From assembly GCA_003169695.1 (NCBI GenBank), contig PNAS01000016.1, positions 1-39,983 on the forward strand: a stretch of 39,983 bases of DNA, given 5' to 3'. Under the pieces are notes generated by a model. That model ran no database searches. It saw only the letters and a list, made by a program, of their open reading frames with translations, and was not told the DNA's origin. The DNA is from Spartobacteria bacterium. Its GTDB lineage: Bacteria > Verrucomicrobiota > Verrucomicrobiia > Chthoniobacterales > UBA10450. Made by a program: the position numbers and the translations under genes. Shown in pieces: positions 31,362 to 39,279 of the stretch. The number at the start of each line of letters is the position of its first letter. Within the stretch, counting starts at the first letter, position 1.

Positions 31362-33557
31362 TCATTGCAAATTGTAAATCTCCACGACCGCGATGCCGGT
31401 GGCATTGTTCTTCCCGCGCACGACTGCCGTGTAAGCACCTGGCGGGAGCGTCGAGACAATCGCGGACTCGCGCGGGTCGGTGGGTGGAATGCCAGTCGCT
31501 ATGATCTCACTTTCCTGCGTCGTCTGCCAATCATCGTTCGTAGCGATGGTGGTGCCACTGTTGTCGTGGAGTTCCAGGGTGGGATCCAACAAAGGATTCG
31601 TTATGCCAAAGTTCGCCAGCGATGGACCGATCGCCCGAATGAGCACTTTCGTCAGTCCGTTCCCGGCGATGAAACCACCGATCAAAATGTTGTCTCCCGT
31701 TTCGACAAGTCCGCGCGTGCTGATATTCCCCAGCTTCGAGTTGGCCGCCGTATCCAGATCGTAGGCTTCCACCACTCCCACTCCGGTCGTGTTGTTTTTC
31801 CCTCGCACGATTGCCGTATAGCCGGCATTGTTGGCCGGCAATGTTCTCACGATGGCTGATTCCAGATCGTTCGTGGGTGCAATGCCAGTAGCCTCTATCA
31901 CGGCCTGCTGGCTGCTCCCGTCGGCTCTCGTTTTCCAGTTGTCGTTTGTCTCCAGAGTCGTGCTCGCATCATGCAACTCCAGAGTCGGATCCGCCAGCAC
32001 TCCTGGCACACCGAAGGCGCTCAGCGACGGGCCGATCCCACGAAGCATCACCTTCTTCGGATCACTTCCCCCAATGATAAAGCCGGCAATGAGCACGTTT
32101 TCACCGGTCTGCACGTGCAGCCGCGACGAGATATTCAAGAGCTGGCCGATGGCGGCAGAGAACTCGGAGGTGTTACCGTTTGGGTCGGTCGCGGTGGCGG
32201 TGATGTGTGCAGCGCCTGAGACGGGAAAGTTCACGTCGAAGGCGGCGTTGCAGGTCGCGTCGGTTGTGACATTAGTGAAACCGACAAATCTTTGTCCTTC
32301 TCCGTAACCAGAAGGATCGATCGCGTCATTGGCGAAGAACTCAAGGCGAAACGTCGTGTTCGCGGTGCTATTGAGCGTGCCGGTGATATTCACGTTACCG
32401 GCTGTGCTGGTGGCCGCAGTCAGGACGGGAAAATTCTGCAGATTGTTGTTTCCGGTGTCGGCGTCGCATGGGTCGTTAGCGATCACCGCGCCGGAGCCGT
32501 TCAGATCGATACCGAGGCCAGTGCCAAAGACCGGGTTTCCTGCCGAGTTACCGAAAATGGTGTTGCCTAAGATTGCATTCCCTGTTCCAGAGAGGAGCTC
32601 AACGCCGCTCAAGCCATTGAACGCAATAATATTGCCGGAACCCGCCACGGTACCCCCAATCTGCACACCTGAAACGTTGACTGTGATTCCTTGGCTGACA
32701 TTGCCGAGGGGCGATCCTCCGTCGGCAGTTGTGCCGATGCGGTTGCCTTGGATGATCGTTCCTAGAGCCTCAACATCGACCCCAAATGTGTTGCCAGAGA
32801 TGACGTTACCCGCGCCGGCGACGGTGCCGCCGATCACATCGCCGGCTGAATTGCTAAGGAAGATACCGTTGTCGTTCCCTAAGGCCGCCGTACCCGTGGC
32901 AGTCGTTCCAATGAAGTTCCCTTGAATGACAGTATTAGTAGAGCCGTTGGTGCCGACACCACTGGAAGGATTGCCAGAGATGACATTGCGCGCATCCGGC
33001 GTGAGGCCTCCGATGGTGGTGTTAGCCGCGCTCCCGATTTGGACACCAGAACTGTTCGGAACTCCTATCATGCCGGTCGCGTCAGTGCCCAAAAAATTGC
33101 CCGTGATCATGCAATCGTTAGTCGCAATCACGATCGCGGTCAGCGCGCAGTTGTTAATTACCAGCCCGCGCACAGTGGTCGCGCCGTTGGTGAGATGGAG
33201 GCCGATAGCCACGTTGGCGCCAGGTCCCTCACCGTGGAGTTCGACGAGCAGCACTGCATTGTCGCCATTTGCCGACGTGTTCGCGCTGGAGCCAGGTTGA
33301 CTGTAGCCGTCGATTAACACCGCATCAGTGACGGTTGGCAGGTCCGACGCCAGCGAGATTGTGTGCACGCCAGTGCCCGGGATATTGAAATTGATCGTGT
33401 CGAGGCCGGGGTGATTATTCGCATCGGTAATCGCCTGACGCAACGAGCCGGTGCCGGTATCGTCAGTGGTGCTGACAGTGAACGTGTCCGCCCATGCGAT
33501 GGTTGCGACCGCGGACCAAAGAATCGCGACCGGTAAAACAGATCTCCTATAGTTCAT
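31362..33557 (-). CDS. Secreted right-handed beta-helix protein with tandem C-terminal modules
   Basis: 731 residues. A signal peptide (AILWSAVATIAWA) precedes TFTVSTTDDTGTGSLRQAITDAN, the usual opening of CSLREA-type secreted proteins. Residues about 100-345 form a parallel beta-helix with repeated GNFIGT, GNVISGN and IGGTVAG turns. Residues 390-475 are an Ig-like domain (FRLEFFANDAIDPSGYGEGQ). From about 480 there are two related modules of about 125 residues, each with TGENVLI/TGDNILI, GIGPSL/AIGPSL, DPTLELHD, TNDNWK/TNDDWQ, ATGIAP/ATGIPP and VVEAYDL/VVEIYNL. No autotransporter or PEP-CTERM end is seen. Likely a surface or secreted adhesin-like protein; the modules may serve for export or attachment. 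Confidence 0.85.
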   Translation of the reverse strand: MNYRRSVLPVAILWSAVATIAWADTFTVSTTDDTGTGSLRQAITDANNHPGLDTINFNIPGTGVHTISLASDLPTVTDAVLIDGYSQPGSSANTSANGDNAVLLVELHGEGPGANVAIGLHLTNGATTVRGLVINNCALTAIVIATNDCMITGNFLGTDATGMIGVPNSSGVQIGSAANTTIGGLTPDARNVISGNPSSGVGTNGSTNTVIQGNFIGTTATGTAALGNDNGIFLSNSAGDVIGGTVAGAGNVISGNTFGVDVEALGTIIQGNRIGTTADGGSPLGNVSQGITVNVSGVQIGGTVAGSGNIIAFNGLSGVELLSGTGNAILGNTIFGNSAGNPVFGTGLGIDLNGSGAVIANDPCDADTGNNNLQNFPVLTAATSTAGNVNITGTLNSTANTTFRLEFFANDAIDPSGYGEGQRFVGFTNVTTDATCNAAFDVNFPVSGAAHITATATDPNGNTSEFSAAIGQLLNISSRLHVQTGENVLIAGFIIGGSDPKKVMLRGIGPSLSAFGVPGVLADPTLELHDASTTLETNDNWKTRADGSSQQAVIEATGIAPTNDLESAIVRTLPANNAGYTAIVRGKNNTTGVGVVEAYDLDTAANSKLGNISTRGLVETGDNILIGGFIAGNGLTKVLIRAIGPSLANFGITNPLLDPTLELHDNSGTTIATNDDWQTTQESEIIATGIPPTDPRESAIVSTLPPGAYTAVVRGKNNATGIAVVEIYNLQ

Positions 33558-33760
33558 GCTCTCTTCTTCCTCCGTTTAAGGACCCAGCACGGCCTTTGTT
33601 TCCCGTTCCAGAAAACTGGCTGGCTCTGCCCGCCGTGATCACAAGAACTGCTTTGTCCGTCAAGATAATTATCTCACCGCCAGCAAAACATCGCGCCGAT
33701 TTAAGTGGGGAAATTCCTACAACCCCTGTCGGCATTAATCTTGAAACAGTTGCCGATAAG

Positions 33761-34018
33761 ATGATGCACCGAGCGGCAGATCAGCCGTTCTCACAAGTTG
33801 ACGTGGATGCCGCTTGTGCGCAGCACGGACTCGGCGTCGGTGAGCTGTTCGACGCGATTTCACGGCTCATCGTACGAGGTTACACCTGCGGTGAACTGAC
33901 GTTTGGATTTTGCGACAAGGTCATAAACCACATTTACAGCTTCATGCTTCTGAACCATAATATGGCTCCGCCCGGGTACAGCCATGCCGTCTTCCTTGCA
34001 TTCGATGAGGGCGGCTGA
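33761..34018 (+). CDS. Hypothetical protein
   Basis: 85 residues from ATG 33761 (MMHRAADQPFSQVDVDAACA). The frame is open back to 33494, but those residues oppose the start of the beta-helix gene and are unlikely to be coding. The sequence is coherent, with a helical middle (VGELFDAISRLIVRGYTCG) and a striking end (FCDKVINHIYSFMLLNHNM, PGYSHAVFLAFDEGG). I do not recognise a family. It is followed 51 bases later by another small intact gene on the same strand. Confidence 0.5.
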   Translation: MMHRAADQPFSQVDVDAACAQHGLGVGELFDAISRLIVRGYTCGELTFGFCDKVINHIYSFMLLNHNMAPPGYSHAVFLAFDEGG

Positions 34019-34069
34019 CGTGTTTGTCGGGAGCCGCTTTTTGTAGATTGAACTACGTAGGACAATAGT

Positions 34070-34441
34070 ATGAGAACAAAACCTAAGAACAGATGGCTAA
34101 GTGAACCTGAAGAACACGACTATCCGGCAGCGAAGTCATATTTAACTTTGATTTATGATGACCGCACCGCTTCAAGTTACGTCAAAGCATTGAGGCAAGC
34201 GCACGTCACAGAATTTAAGTCTAAGGATATTTTCAGAGCCTCGGGGTTGCCCATGTTGGGCGTCAACAATTCTCATGTAAAAAAGAATCAGATAAAGCTA
34301 GCGGCAGGGAAAAAGCTTTCGCCCATTCTCCTCGTCAGAGACAAGAGTAATGGCAGAGTCATTGTCGCTGACGGTTATCATCGAATGTGCGCGGTGTATT
34401 TGTTCGATGAAGATGTTTTGGTTCCTTGCAAGATAGTTTAG
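34070..34441 (+). CDS. Hypothetical protein with ParB-like core
   Basis: 123 residues from ATG. It begins NRWLSEPEEHDYPAAKSYLT and has a middle of FKSKDIFRASGLPMLG, then LSPILLVRDKSNGRVIVADGYHRMCAVYLFDEDVLVPCKIV. The ADGYHRMCA segment resembles the DG(N)HR motif of ParB-N/sulfiredoxin-like domains, and the whole appears as a stand-alone conserved protein in soil bacteria as far as I recall. No DNA-binding part is present. The base composition is lower in GC than its surroundings, suggesting acquisition. Confidence 0.65.
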   Translation: MRTKPKNRWLSEPEEHDYPAAKSYLTLIYDDRTASSYVKALRQAHVTEFKSKDIFRASGLPMLGVNNSHVKKNQIKLAAGKKLSPILLVRDKSNGRVIVADGYHRMCAVYLFDEDVLVPCKIV

Positions 34442-34483
34442 CGATTGTTCTGAAATGCCTGCTTCGTGCCGCCCGCCAGCCGT

Positions 34484-34507
34484 AGCTGATCTTATTCTCG
34501 TTAGATG
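34484..34507 (+). repeat. 24-bp exact repeat shared with 30619-30642
   Basis: Plus-strand copy, starting AGCTGATCTTATTCTCG. The surrounding 34475-34530 aligns with 38779-38830 (GCCAGCCGTA, CTGAT, TTCTCGTT in the same order). It ends inside the first codon (ATG 34505) of the small membrane-protein remnant. Confidence 0.8.
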
Positions 34508-34719
34508 TTGCAGCGGCTCATAGAACGCTTCGAGCTTTGGCGCGAAGAGAAAACGGAAGAAAAGCGCGACGCGAATCCTCTCAACTCGCCACGTTCGTCG
34601 CAGCACTGCTGATCGCTGTGGACGGCTACATGGCAATCACGCCGCATCACCTCAAGTGGCGAGCGGTCGTTGGCTCCACTCTGCTGATCGCATTTCTATT
34701 CTTGTGTGTCCGCAAATAA
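34505..34719 (+). pseudogene. Tiny two-helix membrane protein with a frame break
   Basis: From ATG 34505 one reads MLQRLIERFELWREEKTEEK, an amphipathic charged start, and the frame then ends quickly. The frame that ends at 34719 gives FVAALLIAVDGYMAITPHHL and VVGSTLLIAFLFLCVRK, two membrane helices, but its own start (TTG 34537) yields an implausible Arg-rich leader. One base shift near 34590 would join them into a small membrane protein of about 70 residues. Function unknown. Confidence 0.55.
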
Positions 34720-34740
34720 CGCCGCTGGGTCTCGAGGTCG

Positions 34741-34920
34741 TTCATTCGTGGCCTCGGAATTGGCGCAGTGGCAATCATGCTCGTCTCTTCGGCGAGCGCG
34801 CAGACGGCACAGGCGGCCGACGGACCTCGATCCGACATTTGGCATCGGCGACAAAGTGACGACCGATTTTAACCGATAGCACCGACATCCCTATGCGGTA
34901 GCTTCAACCAACTATCAGGC
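34741..34920 (+). pseudogene. Remnant of a delta-60 repeat exported protein
   Basis: One frame gives a signal peptide (FIRGLGIGAVAIMLVSSASAQTAQAAD). A shift near 34820 then gives TDLDPTFGIGDKVTTDFNR, the typical first strand of delta-60 repeat proteins (LDPTFGxxGKV), and a further shift gives YAVA. Several frame breaks and a stop within 180 bases show that only a decayed 5' end is left. Confidence 0.6.
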
Positions 34921-34947
34921 CGGAACTGGGATGGGGTTGGTCTGGAA

Positions 34948-36219
34948 CTAGGGCGTTGGTGCCGGAGTTGAGGTAGAGGTCGATAGTGTTGCAGCGCTTG
35001 CAACATTGGACAGTGCAGAGGGCCCGATAGAATTAAACGCCCGGACTCGATAATAATAGGTCGTTGCTGCCGTACGCCCGTTATCTGTGTAGGTAGTGAC
35101 ATTGGCGCCAATAGACGCGATTAAGGTAAAGCTCACGCCGTTGCTCGACCGTTGAATCTGAAAACCACTCTCGTTCGTTGCATTGTCAGTCCACGAGAGA
35201 GCAATCTGGCTGGATGAGATAGCAGTTGCTAAAAGACTTGTTGGCGCAGCGGGTGTCTGAGCAGGGGTAGGAGTTGGAATCGCTGTCGGTGTTGGAGTTG
35301 GTGTCGATGTAGCGGCAGGTGTTGGCGTCGCAGTCGGTGTGGGTGTTGGAGTAGAACTTGGCGTTGGCGCTGGAGTTGGGGTAGAGGCCGGTAGTGTCGT
35401 AGCGCTTGCAACATTGGACGGCGCAGAGCTCCCGCGAGAATTATACGCTCCTACTCGATAATAATAGGTCGTTGCTGTCGCACGCCCGTGATCTGTGTAT
35501 GTGGTGACATTGGCGAGAACAATAGCGATTGGTGTAAAGGTTACGCCGTTGCTCGACCGTTGAATCTGAAAACCGCTCTCGTTCGTTGAATTGTCAGTCC
35601 ACGAGAGAGCAATCTGGCTGGAGGAGATTGCCGTTGCTAAAAGATTTGTTGGTGCAGCGGGTGTCTGAGCAGGGGTAGGAGTTGGAGCCACTGTCGGTGT
35701 TGGAGTAGACTTAGGTGTCGCACTCGCGGTCGGAGTTGGAGTTGGTCTCGGGGTCGGTGTGGGGGTTGGGGCACCTCCCACCCTGGCAGACACCTCGTTG
35801 GAGGGCGGACTTTCCATCTCGACGGTAGTGTATGCGGTCACCACAAAAAAATACGTGCGTCCATCTGCCAAATTGGGGACCGTCGCAGCCGTCGTGTTTC
35901 CGACATCGATTTGCTCGGCGTAATTTCCGCTGGAGGGTCCATACAATACGCGGTACCCCGCGATATCAGGCGCCGGATCCGGATCCCACTGTACCGTAAT
36001 GCTTCCCGTCGCTTTGGCCTGAGACGCCAAACTGAGAAAAAGCATGATACCGCCGGCAATGATTACTACCGATTTCGCGGCGCCAAAGCCTCTGAAAGGA
36101 TTTGCGAGGCGATCCACGAGTCCGCGTGGCCCTTTGCCTCCAAACCCGCTTCGACCGCGATTTCTCGAATGCAGTTCGAGCTGCGCCGCCCACGATGAGA
36201 GCAAGGTATGTTGATCCAT
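34948..36219 (-). CDS. Fibronectin type III protein with Pro/Thr-rich linkers
   Basis: 423 residues. A hydrophobic segment (SVVIIAGGIMLFLSLASQAKA, 48-70) acts as a signal or anchor. The 47 residues before it are basic, and an internal GTG (DRLANPFRG) may be the real start. Three FN3 domains follow (about 70-148, 190-275 and 327-412), the first with GYRVLYG and the others with ALSWTDN, FQIQRSSNGV and TTYYYRV. They are separated by long PTPTPTP linkers. The second and third FN3 units with linkers are nearly identical at DNA level (408-bp period). The protein ends in a bare linker (STSTPAPTP), as if truncated. Probably a cell-surface protein. Confidence 0.8.
   Translation of the reverse strand: MDQHTLLSSWAAQLELHSRNRGRSGFGGKGPRGLVDRLANPFRGFGAAKSVVIIAGGIMLFLSLASQAKATGSITVQWDPDPAPDIAGYRVLYGPSSGNYAEQIDVGNTTAATVPNLADGRTYFFVVTAYTTVEMESPPSNEVSARVGGAPTPTPTPRPTPTPTASATPKSTPTPTVAPTPTPAQTPAAPTNLLATAISSSQIALSWTDNSTNESGFQIQRSSNGVTFTPIAIVLANVTTYTDHGRATATTYYYRVGAYNSRGSSAPSNVASATTLPASTPTPAPTPSSTPTPTPTATPTPAATSTPTPTPTAIPTPTPAQTPAAPTSLLATAISSSQIALSWTDNATNESGFQIQRSSNGVSFTLIASIGANVTTYTDNGRTAATTYYYRVRAFNSIGPSALSNVASAATLSTSTSTPAPTP
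34985..35760 (-). repeat. Recent 408-bp internal tandem duplication (linker + FN3)
   Basis: Anchors are exactly 408 bases apart: AGCGCTTGCAACATTGGA at 34993 and 35401, and GCAGGGGTAGGAGTTGGA near 35261 and 35669. Between them only scattered substitutions are seen. 408 is 136 codons, so the frame is preserved. Confidence 0.85.
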
Positions 36220-36624
36220 TTGGCCGTCGTCTGAATTTAACCGGGTCCCTGATTACCGCGCGAGCGCCGAACCTGCTCCTCAAACGGCCCACCAAGCAAG
36301 CAGAAAACTGCCAGCGCGGCGAAGTCTTGATTAAGACCAGCTTCGATGGGCGCCAACCATGAGAAGCGTTTCGGAACGCGCGGCCAGGGAGTTGGATTAG
36401 CACGAGTGTTGTTTGCGCCACCCTAACGATGGCAAGAAGATTTGGAGACTTGTGAAGGTTTGATCGCTTCGACCTTGCCGCGAGAAATGATCTTCGCCAT
36501 AAGAAACACATCTTGCTTCGTGACGGATTGCCGGTGGCGGCGTTGGAAGCAAGCCAGATGCACAAGCTGGCCGATAAGCCAGGAAGAGCGAAGGTCCGGC
36601 TAAGCCGCCGCCAGGAAGCTCGAT
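36220..36624. other. Gene-poor stretch
   Basis: 405 bases between the FN3 gene start and the end of the DUF2062 gene. Long overlapping frames exist, but none has protein-like character, a signal peptide or a recognisable motif. I see no tRNA or strong hairpin. It probably contains the FN3 gene promoter. Confidence 0.4.
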
Positions 36625-37164
36625 TCACCCTACCGTCCGTCTCGCGTGCGCGCGTATGAGCACTCCGCGCAGGGCAAAATAAGTCACGACCGCAGCGGGC
36701 AGCGCGATAAAAAGCGTCCCAACCAGGAGGGGCTGACCGACGGTAAAGAACGTTGTCCATTCCATATATTCACGGAGCGGCACGTGACGAAACCCGGGAC
36801 GGTCCGGGATGCGTCCGTGCAAGGCCCACATCCCCATCTTGTATTCCCAAAGATAGATTGCCGGCGAAAACGGCAGAATCAGATCGTGAAGCGTCACGCT
36901 GATCACGGCGGCGATCTTGTTGCCCCTGCAAATCCACGCCACCAAAATCGAAAGGAGCGTTTTCATTCCGAGAAGCGGCGTGCAACCAAAAAACATGCCG
37001 ATGGCCGCGCCAAGTGCGATCGAGTGCGGCGTGTCCGGAAGCGTCATCATCGTCAGATGATGCGCCGCCAGCCAGCGTTTTAGCTGCATCCGCCAGCCGG
37101 GGTTGGCGGCATCTTCGCTGCTCGTTTCCTCCCGCTTCGTGTCCTCGAGACGTTGATCCGGCAT
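36625..37164 (-). CDS. DUF2062 membrane protein
   Basis: 179 residues. After a charged N-terminal tail (RLEDTKREETSSEDA) comes the DUF2062 domain: TPHSIALGAAIGMFFGCTPLLGMKTLLSI, CRGNKIAAVISVTLHDLILPFSPAIYLWEYKMG and a last membrane pair (VGQPLLVGTLFIALPAAVVTYFALRG). Members of this family sit in the inner membrane and are often linked to lipid or sugar transferases; the function is unknown. Its start lies 3 bases after the stop of the DUF72 gene, so they form one transcription unit. Confidence 0.88.
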   Translation of the reverse strand: MPDQRLEDTKREETSSEDAANPGWRMQLKRWLAAHHLTMMTLPDTPHSIALGAAIGMFFGCTPLLGMKTLLSILVAWICRGNKIAAVISVTLHDLILPFSPAIYLWEYKMGMWALHGRIPDRPGFRHVPLREYMEWTTFFTVGQPLLVGTLFIALPAAVVTYFALRGVLIRAHARRTVG

Positions 37165-37167
37165 TCC

Positions 37168-38148
37168 CTAGAATAACTCCGTTTGTCGCGGCATGTGCGC
37201 AATCATTTGGCCGAGGGCCGCGCGCATCCGCGTTGCCGCGTGCGGCGCGTAATCGAGCGCGTTGTTATTGAAAACGACATGCACTTCCTTCGCTCCCTGC
37301 GTTAGGTCGCGCGCGCGCTGCGCGACCTCTCCGATTTCGCCATCGCTGTAATTGTAATTAAAGCGTGACGCCACTGTTTTGCCGGTGGTGTAGGCGTGCG
37401 CATCGCGGCCGTGCAGGCGCAGATAAGCGAACTGGGGGTTCGTGATTTCGTTTAGATTCGGCGGCATGATTGTGAAGTATTTTTCCACCGGCGCATCGAC
37501 CAAAACAAATGTCGCCGAATGGGCGCGCAGAAAATCGAGCGTCGCTTTCAATTGTTCGCCCTCCGCCCAGTTTCGATTCCTGAGCTCGATGGCGATTCGA
37601 TATTTGCCGAGCGCACCTAACAAGTCATCGAGTTCGCTCAGGTGATGCATTTTCGGCGAGAACGCCGGCGACAATTGCAAGAGGAGCGCGCCCAATTTTC
37701 CGGAATCGCGCAAGATTTCGATCGATTTCCGAAACTGTTCGATCATCGCCTTTTCAATTTCCGGAGTGAGTTTCACTCTGCCTTTCGGGTCAATCTGAGC
37801 GCCACGCTGCAGCGCGGGCGGCAATAATTTCATATTGGTGGAATGCCGCGAAAGCAGTTGATGGAGCTTCACATCAAATGTGAACCCGTCCGGCGTGCTC
37901 CGGCACCAGCGCTCGGCCATGCGCGCATCGGGCGCTGCGTAGAACGTCGAGTTCACTTCGACCATTTCGAAATGTTGGGCATACCACGCCAGTCGATCGC
38001 CCGCTGGCATCTTCTTCGGATACCAATGCTCGACAAATCCGGGATCCGACCAACTGGCCGTACCGACAAGGATTTTGGCGCCGTCGCAAGGCGGAGTTTT
38101 CTTGGCAGCCACAAAGAATAAAAGGCAGGGCTGCAATCGTCGAGGCAA
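37168..38148 (-). CDS. DUF72 (YecE-like) TIM-barrel protein
   Basis: 326 residues from a TTG; an internal GTG at 38112 (VAAKKTPPCDGAKILVG) gives 314 and may be better. The DUF72 core is clear: ILVGTASWSDPGFVEHWYP, FEMVEVNSTFYAAPD, FTFDVKLHQLLSRH, ALLLQLSPAF, IAIELRNRNW, AYLRLHGRD and KEVHVVFNNNALDYAPHAA. Activity of this family is not established. Operon with DUF2062. The gene ends of tRNA-fMet and this gene are close (23 bases), on the same strand. Confidence 0.92.
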   Translation of the reverse strand: MPRRLQPCLLFFVAAKKTPPCDGAKILVGTASWSDPGFVEHWYPKKMPAGDRLAWYAQHFEMVEVNSTFYAAPDARMAERWCRSTPDGFTFDVKLHQLLSRHSTNMKLLPPALQRGAQIDPKGRVKLTPEIEKAMIEQFRKSIEILRDSGKLGALLLQLSPAFSPKMHHLSELDDLLGALGKYRIAIELRNRNWAEGEQLKATLDFLRAHSATFVLVDAPVEKYFTIMPPNLNEITNPQFAYLRLHGRDAHAYTTGKTVASRFNYNYSDGEIGEVAQRARDLTQGAKEVHVVFNNNALDYAPHAATRMRAALGQMIAHMPRQTELF

Positions 38149-38170
38149 GCCTAATTTCCGAGCGGAAAAT

Positions 38171-38247
38171 TGGTTGCGGGGGCGGGATTTGAACCCGCGG
38201 CCTTCAGGTTATGAGCCTGACGAGCTACCAGGCTGCTCCACCCCGCG
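38171..38247 (-). tRNA. Initiator tRNA-fMet (anticodon CAT)
   Basis: Minus-strand cloverleaf with encoded CCA (38171-38173). Acceptor CGCGGGG/CCCCGCA leaves the C1-A72 mismatch that marks bacterial initiator tRNA. The D-arm GAGCAGCCTGGTAGCTC, anticodon loop CTCATAA and T-arm GCGGG-TTCAAAT-CCCGC are all standard. Confidence 0.97.
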
Positions 38248-38399
38248 TCTTGGATTCGTATTATGGAGCGCCCGAAACGGAACGCAAACGCAAAATCAGT
38301 TTCACCCGGTTTTCTTGCCGAAGCGCAGGGCAAAAGAGGACTTGCCGCTGATTCCTCCGTGGGCAAGATATACGCCCCGTCAATCGGCGGGCGAGACGA

Positions 38400-38439
38400 T
38401 CCAGAGTAGCTCAGTGGTAGAGCGGTCGGCTGTTAACCG
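38400..38439 (+). pseudogene. 5' half of tRNA-Asn (GTT), interrupted after the anticodon arm
   Basis: TCCAGAG, the D-arm GCTCAGTGGTAGAGC and GTCGGCTGTTAACCG match tRNA-Asn up to about position 41. The sequence then departs (CAAATCGGGGTTTTGCCCC), and no variable loop, T-arm or acceptor 3' strand was found in the next 840 bases. It is the typical mark of an integration or deletion within a tRNA gene. Confidence 0.85.
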
Positions 38440-38611
38440 CAAATCGGGGTTTTGCCCCAATTTTGCTCATACATTCTCACGTCGTCTCACGAGAGGAAGC
38501 AGCTCGATATGGAGCTTCCCAATTGCGCCGAAATGCGCCCATTTGCCGCTGCGAGTATCAGATAGAGTATCAGACGGCGTTGCGATGCCGTTTGCAAATT
38601 ACTCGCTGCCG

Positions 38612-38643
38612 CTACGGTCGCGTTGAAATCAACGTCACCGTAG
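38612..38643. repeat. Palindrome, related to 39016-39043
   Basis: CTACGGT (38612-38618) pairs with ACCGTAG (38637-38643), and CGTTG pairs with CAACG inside (loop AAAT). Bases GTTGAAATC and the following ACG/CACCG recur at 39016-39043, where CCGGTG pairs with CACCGG. Confidence 0.65.
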
Positions 38644-39015
38644 TGCAAGGCGAGTGTCCTCCCAGGCGAACAGCACCTCTTGGCGAAAACTGGAGCTTAT
38701 TGCCGTGCACTTTCGGCCTGTGAGGTGTTCGCAGTTTAGTAGAATCGAAATGATGGTGGAATGTTCTTGATTGAACCAACGCCAGCCGTATCTGATTTGT
38801 TCTCGTTGATATTGCTGCGAGGCCAAAAACCGCGCGATCGCTTCTGCAGGCACACTGCAATGAACGAACCACTGACTCATTTACCTTCTACCGGCGTTCA
38901 GCCGGGGCTACCAGAACCGCAAAGATAAATGAGCACGTGCGCATCCGGCTTGTGAGGTTTTGGCCACAATGATGTTTCAACAAGGGCGAGTCGTCCAAAA
39001 GCCGCAATTTGGCCT

Positions 39016-39043
39016 CCGGTGACGTTGAAATCGACGCCACCGG
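39016..39043. repeat. Second copy of the 38612 palindrome
   Basis: CCGGTG at the left pairs with CACCGG at the right around a GTTGAAATC-containing middle, matching 38612-38643 with substitutions. About 400 bases separate the two copies. Confidence 0.6.
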
Positions 39044-39279
39044 GACACCTAATTGTCTGGAATTCCGAAATAAAAGATAATCGGTTTGCGTCGATAGGAC
39101 CTAACTAGCTGATGTAAAGTAATCTTCCATAAAAAGCTTGAATCTCCATAAAAGCTTGACTCCCGATCGGCGTTCCATTCACCCTGCGCCAACACCGCCT
39201 CGTCGCCAGCCATCGCGCTCGACCCCTTGATCGGCGCTGCCCCCATCGTTACCAGCGTCGCGTCCATACGACGCTCCTT

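Larger units (their letters stand above)
38440..39279. other. Degenerate region after the broken tRNA-Asn
   Basis: 840 bases with no confident gene. A GGGGTTTTGCCCC hairpin lies at the junction, two similar palindromes occur at 38612 and 39016, and the diverged copy of the 34484 repeat is at about 38780-38830. A minus-strand frame at 38635-38880 (MSQWFVHCSVPAEAIARF) could be a small gene but overlaps that repeat. The rest seems non-coding. Confidence 0.5.

Noticed and set aside
34070..34540. Integron cassette array (small ORFs plus a GTTAGAT core-like site)
   Set aside because: No matching RYYYAAC partner arm is found around the site, and there are no repeated attC-like structures between the small genes or an integrase.
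35229..35760. CRISPR-like short repeats in the FN3 gene
   Set aside because: The repeats are degenerate hexamer-scale Pro-Thr codons within a coding frame and do not have constant repeats with unique spacers.
38400..38482. Group I intron in tRNA-Asn
   Set aside because: The break is after about position 41 rather than in the anticodon loop, no group I core or 3' exon was found downstream.
38075..38626. Plus-strand frame containing RGRDLNPRPSGYEPDELP
   Set aside because: It is the antisense reading of the initiator tRNA and extends through the broken tRNA-Asn; no real protein features.
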